A stretch of 64,000 nt of DNA. Source: Flavobacterium seoulense. Its GTDB lineage: Bacteria > Bacteroidota > Bacteroidia > Flavobacteriales > Flavobacteriaceae. The translations under genes and the position numbers were made by a program. Positions 55,883 to 64,000 of the stretch are shown here, piece by piece. Location: assembly GCF_000695795.1 (NCBI RefSeq), contig NZ_JNCA01000001.1, positions 1-64,000 of the forward strand, written 5' to 3'. The notes under the pieces were generated by a model. The model did not search any database and was not told the DNA's origin. It saw only the letters and a program-made list of their open reading frames with translations. Each line of letters begins with the position of its first letter. Position 1 is the first letter of the stretch.

Positions 55883-58633
55883 ATGAAAAAGTTTTTTTTA
55901 CATCTTACATTAATCGTTACACTTTTTACATTTTCGGCGCAAGCCCAAAATAAAATCAGCGTTACGAATTTACAATGCGAAATGCTGAACAATCCGGAAG
56001 GAATTGACGTTTTAAAACCTCGTTTGAGCTGGAAAATAAAGTCGGATGTAAACGATGTAAAGCAAACGGCCTATCAAATTCTTGTGGCTTCGACTTTAGA
56101 AAACCTGAATGCAAACAAAGCTGATTTATGGGATAGCGGAAAAGTAACCAGCAATGAATCGGTTAATGTTGTTTATAACGGAAAAAAGCTGAGTGACCGA
56201 CAAAATGCTTTTTGGAAAGTAACGGTTTTTACGAATAAAGGCGAAATAAAATCTACAGAAAAAGCACATTTCAGCATTGGTGTTTTAACCTATGCCGACT
56301 GGAAATCGACGCGTTGGATTGGTTATGAAAAATTATCGAAAGATGATAGTATTTCGCAGTATTCTAAATTGTCAGCGCGTTATTTGCGAAAAGAAATTGA
56401 TTTGAAAAAACAAGTCAAAAGCGCTAAAGTTTACATTATGGGAATGGGCTTGTATGAGCTGTACATTAACGGAAATAAAATAGGCGATCAGGTTTTGGCT
56501 CCCGTTCCAACGGATTATACCAAAAACGTAAAATACAATGTTTTTGATGTGACTTCGCAATTGAAAGAAGGCAAAAATATGCTGGGAACGATTTTAGGAA
56601 ACGGACGTTTTTTTGCCATGCGTCAGGATTACAAACCTTATAAAATCAAATCTTTTGGTTTGCCAAAAATGGCTTTGCAGCTATTTGTAGAATATATCGA
56701 TGGAAGTAAAGAAGTAATCAGAACCGACGATACTTGGAAATTAACTACTGAAGGACCTATTTTATCCAACAATGAATACGACGGTGAAGAATATGATGCC
56801 CGCAAGGAAATGAAAGGCTGGGCGACGACTAATTTTGACGATAAAAACTGGGTAAATGCCAGATACGTTCAGGAACCGGGCGGTTTTTATGAAGCGCAAA
56901 TGACGCCGAATATGAAAATCATGGGTGAGGTAAAGCCAATTTCGATTAAAGCTACCGCCAAAGGAACTTATATTCTGGACATGGGTCAGAATATGGTGGG
57001 CTGGCTGCAACTGAAAGTTAAAGGAAAAAGTGGCGACAAAATCACGATGAAATTTGCAGAGTCTTTACAAGCAGACGGTTCGTTGTACATTGCCAATTTA
57101 CGTGATGCCAAAACTACTGATGTTTATACACTGAAAGGTGGAGCAGAAGAAATTTGGGAACCACGTTTTATATTTCACGGATTTAGATTTGTAGAAGTTT
57201 CAGGTTTTCCAACTAAACCAACATTGGATAATTTCATTGGAAAAGTGGTGTATGATGATATGAAAACTACCGGAACATTCGAATCTTCGGATGCGACGAT
57301 GAACCAGATTTTCAAAAATGCCTGGTGGGGAATCAGCGGAAATTACAAAGGAATGCCGATTGATTGTCCGCAACGAAATGAGCGTCAGCCTTGGTTGGGA
57401 GACAGAACCACAGGTGCTTATGGTGAAAGTTTTTTATTCAACAATCAGACTTTGTATGCTAAGTGGCTGGACGATATCAAATATTCGCAAACACAGGATG
57501 GCGGATTGCCAGATGTTGCGCCTGCTTTCTGGCGTTATTACGGTGATAATGTAACCTGGCCGGGAACTTACATCACAGTTGCGGATATGTTGTATCACCA
57601 ATTTGGAGATCAGGAATTGATTAAGAAGCAATATCCAAATATGAAAAAATGGATGTTGTATATGGAAGAAAATTATCTGGAAAATGATTTAATGAACAAG
57701 GATAAATATGGCGATTGGTGCGTTCCGCCGGAATCATTGGAATTAATTCGTTCTAAAGATCCTGCCCGTTTAACTGATGGCGAATTGATTTCGAGTGCGT
57801 TTTATTATCAGCTTTTGGGCATAATGAAAAAGTTTGCCAAAATAGCAAATGCTGATGCCGATATTGCCCATTATGGTGATTTAGAAACAAGAATTAAAAA
57901 AGCATTCAACGCTAAGTTTTTTAATGTTGACAAAAACACTTATGCTAATAATACAGTTACGGCTAATCTGTTGCCTTTGGCTTTCGGGATTGTTCCGGAA
58001 AATGTAAAAGACAAGGTTTTTCAAAATATGGCTCACGAAGTGGAGGTGACTAAGCAAGGACACATCAGCACGGGAGTTATTGGAACACAATTTTTGATGC
58101 GAACACTTACGAACTTTGGAAGAGGAGATTTGGCTTTCAAATTAGCATCTAACAAAACTTATCCAAGCTGGGGCTTTATGGTCGAAAATGGTGCCACCAC
58201 TATTTGGGAATTATGGAACGGAAATACAGCTGATCCATCGATGAATTCTCAAAATCACGTGATGCTTTTAGGCGATTTACTGATTTGGTATTACGAAAAT
58301 ATGGCAGGAATCAAGAGCAATCCTGAAACTCCGGGTTTCAAACAAATCATTATGAAACCAGATTTTAATGCAGGACTGACTTTTGTAAATGCTTCTTATG
58401 AATCGATTTATGGTTTAATCAAAAGTGATTGGAAGAAAAATAAAAACACTTTAGAATGGAAAATTACTATTCCGGCGAATTCTTCGGCATTAGTGTATTT
58501 GCCAACCGTGAATGTTTCGGATGTAAAAGTGAATAAACAAAAAGTGGATAAAAATTCTAAAATAGAGAATAATAAAACGGTTCTTGAATTGCCTTCGGGA
58601 ACTTACCAAATTAATGTAAATAATATAAAATAA
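55883..58633 (+). CDS. GH78 alpha-L-rhamnosidase (long form)
   Basis: About 916 residues from ATG 55883 (MKKFFLHLTLIVTLFTF..., signal peptide ending AQAQ). A frame open from 55817 adds 22 residues encoded by repeat sequence and is rejected. Architecture as in the 47231 protein: fibronectin-like domain (LQCEMLNNPEGIDVLKPRLS), jelly roll (YIMGMGLYELYINGNKIGD), accessory domain (LDMGQNMVGWLQLKVKGKSG), (alpha/alpha)6 barrel with the signature DCPQRNERQPWLGDRTTGAY (D494 as likely general acid), and C-terminal beta domain. DCPQRNER...WLGD is the more canonical GH78 form. Removes alpha-L-rhamnose from pectic oligosaccharides. Three GH78 and one GH106 in one locus imply several rhamnose linkages. Confidence 0.9.
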   Translation: MKKFFLHLTLIVTLFTFSAQAQNKISVTNLQCEMLNNPEGIDVLKPRLSWKIKSDVNDVKQTAYQILVASTLENLNANKADLWDSGKVTSNESVNVVYNGKKLSDRQNAFWKVTVFTNKGEIKSTEKAHFSIGVLTYADWKSTRWIGYEKLSKDDSISQYSKLSARYLRKEIDLKKQVKSAKVYIMGMGLYELYINGNKIGDQVLAPVPTDYTKNVKYNVFDVTSQLKEGKNMLGTILGNGRFFAMRQDYKPYKIKSFGLPKMALQLFVEYIDGSKEVIRTDDTWKLTTEGPILSNNEYDGEEYDARKEMKGWATTNFDDKNWVNARYVQEPGGFYEAQMTPNMKIMGEVKPISIKATAKGTYILDMGQNMVGWLQLKVKGKSGDKITMKFAESLQADGSLYIANLRDAKTTDVYTLKGGAEEIWEPRFIFHGFRFVEVSGFPTKPTLDNFIGKVVYDDMKTTGTFESSDATMNQIFKNAWWGISGNYKGMPIDCPQRNERQPWLGDRTTGAYGESFLFNNQTLYAKWLDDIKYSQTQDGGLPDVAPAFWRYYGDNVTWPGTYITVADMLYHQFGDQELIKKQYPNMKKWMLYMEENYLENDLMNKDKYGDWCVPPESLELIRSKDPARLTDGELISSAFYYQLLGIMKKFAKIANADADIAHYGDLETRIKKAFNAKFFNVDKNTYANNTVTANLLPLAFGIVPENVKDKVFQNMAHEVEVTKQGHISTGVIGTQFLMRTLTNFGRGDLAFKLASNKTYPSWGFMVENGATTIWELWNGNTADPSMNSQNHVMLLGDLLIWYYENMAGIKSNPETPGFKQIIMKPDFNAGLTFVNASYESIYGLIKSDWKKNKNTLEWKITIPANSSALVYLPTVNVSDVKVNKQKVDKNSKIENNKTVLELPSGTYQINVNNIK

Positions 58634-58647
58634 TAATGATGAAATGA

Positions 58648-58688
58648 GCATATTCAAAAATTGGTCGTATAGGCCAATAATGATATGC
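58648..58688. repeat. Possible hairpin GCATAT...ATATGC with inner ATTGG/CCAAT
   Basis: GCATAT (58648-58653) and ATATGC (58683-58688) flank ATTGG (58660-58664) and CCAAT (58673-58677). The element is imperfect, in the 94-base gap after GH78. It may form a weak terminator. Confidence 0.3.
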
Positions 58689-58727
58689 AAATTACATTTG
58701 ACCTTAAAAAACAATAAATAGTAACAT

Positions 58728-59873
58728 ATGAAAACCTTAAAGACAAGCCTTCTCATTTTAACTCTAATACTTTTTGCAAGTTGTAAACCGGCTTTGGAGA
58801 AAAAGACATGGAAAGAGGGAATTTTAGTAGATCAGTTTATATTCGATAAAGCACCTTATCCTTCTTGTCATTCAGTAACAATTGTAGAAGCAACTAATGG
58901 GGATTTAGTTTCGTCTTGGTTTGGTGGTACACACGAAAGACATCCTGATGTTTGTATTTATGTAGCTATAAAACCAAAAGGAAGTGATAAGTGGAATGAG
59001 GCTGCAAAAGTTGCCGATGGTGTAATGCCCGATGGGAAAAGATTTCCAACCTGGAATCCCGTGTTGTACCAAATTCCGAATGGCGATTTGATGTTGTTTT
59101 ACAAAATCGGACCAAAACCGTCAGAATGGTGGGGTGTGTTAAAAAGATCTTCTGATGGAGGAAAAACCTGGTCAGAAGCTGAAAAAATGCCTGACGGATT
59201 CTTAGGACCAATCAAAAATAAACCAGTTTTATTGAGTAACGGAAATTTATTATTGCCATCAAGTACTGAAGGTAATGGTTGGCATTTACGTATGGAGTCA
59301 ACTCCTGATTTTGGAAAAACCTGGGTAATGGGGGATACCATTTCAAGAGGTAAAAAACAAATTAATGCTATTCAGCCAAGTATCCTTTTCCATAAAGACG
59401 GAAGCATTCAGGCTATTGGTAGAACCAGAAACAGAGCTGTTTTTAGTACATTTTCTAAAGATAACGGAAAAACCTGGTCTGAACTAGAATTAATAGGATT
59501 GCCACAAAATAATTCAGGAACTGATGCTGTGACTTTGAAAAACGGTAAACACTTATTAGTGTACAACCACGTTTTACCTCCGGGAAATGAGGCTAAAGGT
59601 CCAAGAACACCATTAAATGTTTCTATTTCTGATGATGGAATTAACTGGAATGCGGCTTTAGTTTTGGAAGATTCTAATATCAGTCAATATTCGTATCCGT
59701 CAATGATTCAAAGTAAAGACGGAATGGTACATATTGTGTACACCTGGAGACGTCAGAAATTGAAATACGTAAAGGTAGATCCTAAAAAATTGAAAGCGTT
59801 ACCAATTAAAAACGGTATTTGGCCAGGTGAAGAAGGAAAAGTAGTGAAAGCAGTAAAAGCCGAAGAAGAATAA
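58728..59873 (+). CDS. Sialidase-fold (BNR) lipoprotein
   Basis: A 381-residue lipoprotein; LFASC puts the lipidated Cys near residue 19. The six-bladed sialidase propeller is clear from Asp boxes SSDGGKTWSEAEKM, STPDFGKTWVMG, SKDNGKTWSELELI and SDDGINWNAALVLE. Early catalytic-type blocks are SCHSVTIVEATNGDLVSSWF, GGTHERHPDVCIYV and WNPVLYQIPNGDLMLFYKIG, and IKNKPVLLSNGNLLLP follows; these resemble BNR-2 family proteins of pectin and RG loci. The full Arg triad of true sialidases is not obvious, so the target is probably another acid or neutral sugar than sialic acid. It stands between GH78 and an exported TIM-barrel protein. Confidence 0.7.
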   Translation: MKTLKTSLLILTLILFASCKPALEKKTWKEGILVDQFIFDKAPYPSCHSVTIVEATNGDLVSSWFGGTHERHPDVCIYVAIKPKGSDKWNEAAKVADGVMPDGKRFPTWNPVLYQIPNGDLMLFYKIGPKPSEWWGVLKRSSDGGKTWSEAEKMPDGFLGPIKNKPVLLSNGNLLLPSSTEGNGWHLRMESTPDFGKTWVMGDTISRGKKQINAIQPSILFHKDGSIQAIGRTRNRAVFSTFSKDNGKTWSELELIGLPQNNSGTDAVTLKNGKHLLVYNHVLPPGNEAKGPRTPLNVSISDDGINWNAALVLEDSNISQYSYPSMIQSKDGMVHIVYTWRRQKLKYVKVDPKKLKALPIKNGIWPGEEGKVVKAVKAEEE

Positions 59874-59896
59874 GATTTTAAATTTAACTAGTAAGA

Positions 59897-59943
59897 AAGT
59901 TAAGTTTCATTAAAAAGGAACTTAATTTTCTTAATGGTAAAAA
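59897..59943. repeat. Half-copy of the CTTAATGGTAA repeat
   Basis: AAGTTAAGTTTCAT followed by CTTAATTTTCTTAATGGTAA preserves the right arm of the element at 18597 and 47162. The ATG inside it (59934) is therefore a poor start for the next gene. Confidence 0.45.
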
Positions 59944-59951
59944 ATACTAAT

Positions 59952-60845
59952 ATGAAATTAACCTATTTTAAAAGAAATATCATTGTTTTATTTCTTGCTG
60001 TTTTGTGCAGTACTTTTAACAACGAAGCTGTTGCACAATCAGTAAAAAATCAACGTTATAAAGTTGCGGTATGTGACTGGATGATTTTAAAAAGACAAAA
60101 GCTGGGTTCGTTTGAATTAGCAAGCCAGATTAAAGCTGACGGAATCGAGCTGGATATGGGTGGTTTAGGAAACCGCGAAACGTTTGACAGCAAATTAGCC
60201 GATCCTGTTGAGGTAAAAAAGTTCAAGGATAAGTCCAAAGAATTCAATGTAGGCATTTCATCAATTGCAATGTCCGGTTTTTACGGACAGTCATTTGCCA
60301 AACGTGAAACCGTAAAATTGATGATTCAGGATTGTGTAGATGCTATGAAAACCATGAATGTAAAAGTGGCTTATTTACCATTAGGAAATCAATGCGATTT
60401 GAGAAAAAATCCTGAATTACGTCCGGTAATTATCGAACGTTTGCAATGGGCTGCTAAACAAGTGAAAAAAGTAGGCGGAGTTATCGCTATCGAAACAACC
60501 TTGGATGCCGCTGACGAAAAAAAATTGCTGAAAGATATTGGTTGCAAACAAATCAAGATTTCGTTTAATTTTTCGAATGCTATCGAGAATAAAAAAGATA
60601 TTTCAGAAGAACTTGCCATTTTAGGCAAAAAACACTTGGCTCAAATTCATGCATCAAATACTGATGGTTTTTGGTTAGAAAAAGATCCGGCTATTAACAT
60701 GCCTAAAATCAAAGCCACTTTAGACAAGATGAACTGGAAAGGCTGGCTGATTGTGGAACGTTCCCGTGATACCACAGATGTATATAACGTAAAACGCAAT
60801 TACGGAGCGAATGTCGCTTATTTGAAGAAAATTTTTCAGAATTAG
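59952..60845 (+). CDS. Exported sugar isomerase/epimerase-like TIM-barrel protein
   Basis: About 297 residues from ATG 59952 (MKLTYFKRNIIVLFLAVL..., signal peptide ending AVAQ); an ATG at 59934 lies within a repeat. The mature part is an AP-endonuclease-2-type TIM barrel of the xylose-isomerase-like superfamily: ELASQIKADGIELDMGGLGN, NVGISSIAMSGFYGQSFAKR, VKVAYLPLGNQCDLRKNPEL, GGVIAIETTLDAADEKKLL, and IHASNTDGFWLEKDP. Potential metal ligands are the Glu of AIETT, the Asn/Asp of ISFNFSNA, the His of AQIHASNTD and the late Glu of LIVERSRD. Most relatives are cytoplasmic isomerases; export is seen in a Bacteroidota subgroup whose reaction is unknown. It lies between a sialidase-fold lipoprotein and the GH138-like enzyme. 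Confidence 0.78.
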   Translation: MKLTYFKRNIIVLFLAVLCSTFNNEAVAQSVKNQRYKVAVCDWMILKRQKLGSFELASQIKADGIELDMGGLGNRETFDSKLADPVEVKKFKDKSKEFNVGISSIAMSGFYGQSFAKRETVKLMIQDCVDAMKTMNVKVAYLPLGNQCDLRKNPELRPVIIERLQWAAKQVKKVGGVIAIETTLDAADEKKLLKDIGCKQIKISFNFSNAIENKKDISEELAILGKKHLAQIHASNTDGFWLEKDPAINMPKIKATLDKMNWKGWLIVERSRDTTDVYNVKRNYGANVAYLKKIFQN

Positions 60846-60846
60846 T

Positions 60847-60885
60847 ATTTCATAATACTTAATTCTAGATACTTAATACTTATAA
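60847..60885. repeat. AATACTTAAT direct-repeat leader
   Basis: The 43-base gap holds two AATACTTAA-type units (about 60855 and 60872). It resembles the 11804-11825 text in front of GH2. Beyond this I see no regulatory element. Confidence 0.35.
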
Positions 60886-60888
60886 AAA

Positions 60889-63612
60889 ATGAAATATTTA
60901 AGCTTACTTTTTTTAGTACTTTATGTCAGTTTTGCATCTGCGCAAAATGTTACTATTGTTCGTGATGCCAATGCACCAAGAGCACAATTTGGTGCCGAAA
61001 AATTATCAGAAGTTGTAACAGCAAAAGGACTTAAAGTAGTTTTTGCTGACAAAGCACCTAAAAAATCAAAAGGCAAAGTAATCGTAATTGGTGAAAAAGG
61101 AACTGATTTCTGGAACCAAAATACTAAGAATGCAAAAATTGAGGATAGTAAATTAACTAAGAAAGAAGGTTTTCAAATTCGTTCTCAAAACAACATTATT
61201 TTTATTGAAGGTTTTGATGCTTCGGGAACTTTATACGGCGCTTTAGAATTGGCTGACCGAATTAAAGCTTCCGGAATTCCATCAGAAATTAGTGTCGATG
61301 ACAGTCCGGAAATGGTGTTGCGAGGAACTTGTATCGGGATGCAAAAAACAACCTATCTTGAAGGTCGCGGTGTTTATGAATATCCATATACTCCGGAATC
61401 TTTCCCATGGTTTTATGATAAAGCACTTTGGACAAAATACCTGGATATGATGGTTGAAAACCGCATGAATTCCTTGTATTTATGGAACGGACATCCATTT
61501 GCTTCCTTAGTAAGATTAAAAGATTATCCATTTGCTGTTGAGGTAAGTGATGAAACTTTTAAGAAAAACGAAGAAGTATTTAAATTCCTGACAGAAGAAG
61601 CGAATAAAAGAGGAATCTGGGTAATTCAAATGTTTTACAACATCATTCTTCCTAAGCCTTTTGCAGATCATTACAACCTGAAAACTCAGGAAAGAGAACG
61701 TATTATTACGCCATTAATTTCCGATTATACTCAAAAGTCAATCACGGCTTTTATCGAAAAATATCCTAATGTTGGTTTGTTAGTATGTTTGGGCGAAGCG
61801 ATGAATACAGTTGAAGACGATATTAACTGGTTTACTAAAACCATTATTCCGGGTGTGAAAGATGGAATGAAAGCTTTAGGAAAAACTCAGGAACCACCAA
61901 TTATTTTGCGTTCGCACGATACGGATGCTCCGGCGGTAATGGCGCAAGCTTTGCCATTGTATAAAAATCTATATACAATGAGTAAATATACTGGAGAATC
62001 GTTGACAACATATACTCCTGGCGGACCTTGGGGTGAAACACACAAGCAATTGAGTTCTTTGGGTTCAATTCATATCGAAAATGTGCATATTTTGGCAAAT
62101 TTGGAACCTTTCCGTTATGGTTCACCTGATTTTATCCAGAAAACAGTTCAGGCAATGCACAACATTCATGGAGCGAATGCGTTGCATTTGTACCCACAAG
62201 CTTCGTATTGGGATTGGCCTTATACGGCTGATAAAACTGACAAACGTTTGCTGGAAATGGAGCGTGACTGGATTTGGTACAAAGCATGGGCACGATATGC
62301 CTGGGACAGTAAAAGAGAACGTAATCTTGAAATTGGTTATTGGGATAAGCAATTCGAAAAGAAATATGGTACAGACTCTGAAGCCGGAAAAAATATTCTG
62401 GAAGCTTATGAGCAAATAGGCGAAATAGCTCCTAAAACATTAAGACGTTTCGGAATTACCGAGGGAAATCGTCAGACTTTATTGTTAGGAATGTTTGAAA
62501 GTCAATTAGTCAATCCGGCTAAATGGCGTGTGTATCCTGGATTCCACGAATCTTGCGGACCTGTAGGTGAATTGCTTCAGGAATATGCTAAAAAAGAATG
62601 GAATAAAGAGGCGCATATTGGTGAAACGCCAACACAGATTATTAAAGAAATTGTACAGCACGGAAAAATAGCTGTTGAAGCGATTGATAAAGCGGCTCCT
62701 TCAGTTACTAAAGAAAAAGACGAATTTAATCGTTTGAAAAATGATGTGTATTGCTACAATGCATTTGCAAATTGTTTTTCTGAAAAAGTCGAAGCTGCTT
62801 TGTTAGTTTTAAGATACAGTTATTCTAATGATATTGTCGATTTAGATAAAGCCGTTCCGCATTTAGAAAAATCGTTGGAATACTTTGAAGAGTTGGTGAA
62901 ACTAACAAAAGATACTTATTTGTATGCTAATAGTATGCAAACGGCACAACGTAGAATTCCTATTGGTGGCGATGACGGGAATAACAAAACATGGGCGGAA
63001 TTATTACCTCATTACGAGCGTGAGTTGGCTAATTTAAAAAGAAATATTAGTCTTTTAAAAGATGCTAAAAACGGAAAAGTAAAACAAAAAACAGTTGCGC
63101 CTTGGAAAACAGCTAACGTTACTTTGTTAAGTCCAAAATCAAGTTCTTATAATGTAAAAGCAGGAGTTAAAGTATATGGAACTGCTATTTCTGAATTGGT
63201 AAAAGTAGCTCCGGAACTTCAAAATTTAAAAGGAATTTCATTTGTTGAAGATGAGCAAAATGCCGAAGGAACGACACTTAAATTTAAGAATGCTGCTCCG
63301 GTAAAATTGGTAGTAGGTTATTTTAATTCTGATCAAAAAAGATTTTTATTTCCGCCAAGTTTAGAGACAAATGCAGCAGGAAACGAAATGGGTGAAGCCG
63401 AAGTAATCCTGGCAAATGCGATAAATTTAAAAGAATTACCAAGGGTAAATATTCACACTTACACGTTTAAAGCTGGTGAAAACCAATTGAATTTAGGTAA
63501 AGGAAAAGTACTTATTTTAGGCTTTATTGATGCCAACCAAAAAATTGAACCTCGTGATGTAGGATTCATAGATGCTGGTGAAAAAGAAGCCGTAGACTGG
63601 TTATTTTACTAA
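60889..63612 (+). CDS. GH138-like alpha-galacturonidase with C-terminal accessory domain
   Basis: A 907-residue exported enzyme, signal peptide ending ASAQ (residue ~19). The N-terminal ~120 residues are the alpha/beta domain of GH67/GH115-like proteins (VTIVRDANAPRAQFGAEKLS, IFIEGFDASGTLYGALELAD). A TIM barrel follows (~130-500; MVENRMNSLYLWNGHPFASL, NVGLLVCLGEAMNTVEDDIN, ALHLYPQASYWDWPYTAD); candidate acids are Glu in CLGEAMN and Glu in HILANLEPFRYG. A helical domain spans ~500-735. Residues ~760-884 are a beta-rich domain resembling the N-terminal domain of the 8789 protein (VAPELQNLKG, VKLVVGYF, LPRVNIHTYTF). The plan and length fit the enzyme that removes D-galacturonate from RG-II side chain A (GH138). 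Family call is from memory of architecture, not a search. Confidence 0.65.
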   Translation: MKYLSLLFLVLYVSFASAQNVTIVRDANAPRAQFGAEKLSEVVTAKGLKVVFADKAPKKSKGKVIVIGEKGTDFWNQNTKNAKIEDSKLTKKEGFQIRSQNNIIFIEGFDASGTLYGALELADRIKASGIPSEISVDDSPEMVLRGTCIGMQKTTYLEGRGVYEYPYTPESFPWFYDKALWTKYLDMMVENRMNSLYLWNGHPFASLVRLKDYPFAVEVSDETFKKNEEVFKFLTEEANKRGIWVIQMFYNIILPKPFADHYNLKTQERERIITPLISDYTQKSITAFIEKYPNVGLLVCLGEAMNTVEDDINWFTKTIIPGVKDGMKALGKTQEPPIILRSHDTDAPAVMAQALPLYKNLYTMSKYTGESLTTYTPGGPWGETHKQLSSLGSIHIENVHILANLEPFRYGSPDFIQKTVQAMHNIHGANALHLYPQASYWDWPYTADKTDKRLLEMERDWIWYKAWARYAWDSKRERNLEIGYWDKQFEKKYGTDSEAGKNILEAYEQIGEIAPKTLRRFGITEGNRQTLLLGMFESQLVNPAKWRVYPGFHESCGPVGELLQEYAKKEWNKEAHIGETPTQIIKEIVQHGKIAVEAIDKAAPSVTKEKDEFNRLKNDVYCYNAFANCFSEKVEAALLVLRYSYSNDIVDLDKAVPHLEKSLEYFEELVKLTKDTYLYANSMQTAQRRIPIGGDDGNNKTWAELLPHYERELANLKRNISLLKDAKNGKVKQKTVAPWKTANVTLLSPKSSSYNVKAGVKVYGTAISELVKVAPELQNLKGISFVEDEQNAEGTTLKFKNAAPVKLVVGYFNSDQKRFLFPPSLETNAAGNEMGEAEVILANAINLKELPRVNIHTYTFKAGENQLNLGKGKVLILGFIDANQKIEPRDVGFIDAGEKEAVDWLFY

Positions 63613-63629
63613 AAAAAATGTAAACTTTA

Positions 63630-63661
63630 AACCCTTTTAAAGTCGTTACTTTGAAAGGGTT
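63630..63661 (+). terminator. Hairpin between GH138-like gene and GH2 gene
   Basis: 63630-63642 pairs with 63649-63661 over 13 bp (one G-T pair) around a 6-base loop. The core is ACCCTTT/AAAGGGT. No T-run follows, and the next start codon is 14 bases away, so it may tune rather than end transcription. Confidence 0.5.
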
Positions 63662-63674
63662 AAATACATAAAAA

Positions 63675-64000
63675 ATGAAGAAAATAATATACATATTATC
63701 TTTTATAACTACTTTTTCGTCTTTGCAGGCGCAAAAGAAGGAAACTTCATTTCGTGAAGAAGTTGTTCTGGATACCAATTGGAAAACCACCATGGTGGAT
63801 TCGCATGCGGAAGTAAAAGAGGATTTTGCGACAAATTCGGGTTCAGATGCCAATTGGAAAACTGTAAGTATTCCTCATAATTGGGATCAGTACGAAGGCT
63901 TTCGCCAAATGAAACATGGTAATTTGCACGGAACGGCCTGGTATTCGAGAAATCTGAAAATTGGAAAACAAGAAAAAGGAAAAAAACTCTTTTTGTTTTT
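63675..64000 (+). CDS. GH2 glycosidase, N-terminal part (cut by window end)
   Basis: The frame opens at ATG 63675 and stays open to the last base, giving 108 residues. MKKIIYILSFITTFSSLQAQ is a signal peptide. The mature part has the GH2 sugar-binding (jelly-roll) entry: ANWKTVSIPHNWDQYEGF followed by HGTAWYSRNLKIGKQEKGKK, the same pattern that opens beta-galactosidases and beta-glucuronidases. The catalytic domain lies beyond the window, so specificity cannot be read; beta-galactosidase, beta-glucuronidase and alpha-L-arabinopyranosidase types are all known in pectin loci. It follows the GH138-like gene by 62 bases and extends the PUL past the right edge. Confidence 0.8.
   Translation, partial: MKKIIYILSFITTFSSLQAQKKETSFREEVVLDTNWKTTMVDSHAEVKEDFATNSGSDANWKTVSIPHNWDQYEGFRQMKHGNLHGTAWYSRNLKIGKQEKGKKLFLF

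Noticed and set aside
59934..59951. Upstream ATG for the exported TIM-barrel protein
   Set aside because: It is part of a CTTAATGGTAA repeat arm; MKLTYF at 59952 gives a cleaner signal peptide.

Overview
The window looks like a chromosomal segment of an AT-rich flavobacterium (Bacteroidota; Flavobacterium or a close relative). The signs are a SusC/SusD pair, a SusD lipoprotein signal followed by acidic residues, dense secreted carbohydrate-active enzymes, the absence of Shine-Dalgarno spacing, and intergenic palindromic repeats of the sort seen in Flavobacterium genomes. There are no rRNA or tRNA genes, no recognisable mobile element and no CRISPR array.

Apart from one leftward AraC-type regulator at the left edge, every gene reads rightward, and together they form one very large polysaccharide utilisation locus (PUL). 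The enzyme set points to pectin. The backbone enzymes are three PL1-type lyases, a GH28 polygalacturonase and a GH138-like alpha-galacturonidase. Side-chain enzymes are GH141, three GH78, GH106, GH2 (one complete, one cut by the window end), GH127, GH95, GH140 and a DUF5703 protein, with two esterases and five beta-propeller glycosidase-like proteins. GH138, GH140 and GH141 were founded on enzymes that take apart rhamnogalacturonan II (RG-II), so RG-II, or pectin including it, is the best inferred substrate.

Layout: (1) 98-1048, AraC regulator; (2) 1330-8726, a tight set of GH141-mutarotase fusion, Gfo/Idh dehydrogenase, sodium:solute symporter and GH78, which looks like release, anomer conversion, uptake and oxidation of a deoxyhexose; (3) 8789-27240, propellers, GH2, GH106, esterase, DUF5703, PL1 and GH127; (4) 27241-27578, the main regulatory region with two TGTAAACGTTTACA operators; (5) 27579-32876, SusC and SusD; (6) 33001-37876, a duplicated PL1-DUF3826 cassette; (7) 37970-45289, beta-helix/DUF6298 protein, GH140, GH28 and GH43; (8) 45289-63612, sialidase-like propellers, GH78, esterase, GH95, MGH1-like hydrolase, GH78, exported TIM-barrel protein and GH138-like enzyme; (9) 63675-end, start of a second GH2.

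Inferred working model: surface lyases and SusC/SusD cut and import oligosaccharides, periplasmic exo-enzymes and esterases strip the side chains, and the symporter takes a released sugar into the cytoplasm. The points most worth following are the PL1-DUF3826 cassettes, an unnamed ~120-residue domain shared by two unrelated enzymes, the GH141-mutarotase fusion, and LacI-type operator sites that recur at distant promoters and inside two signal-peptide coding regions.
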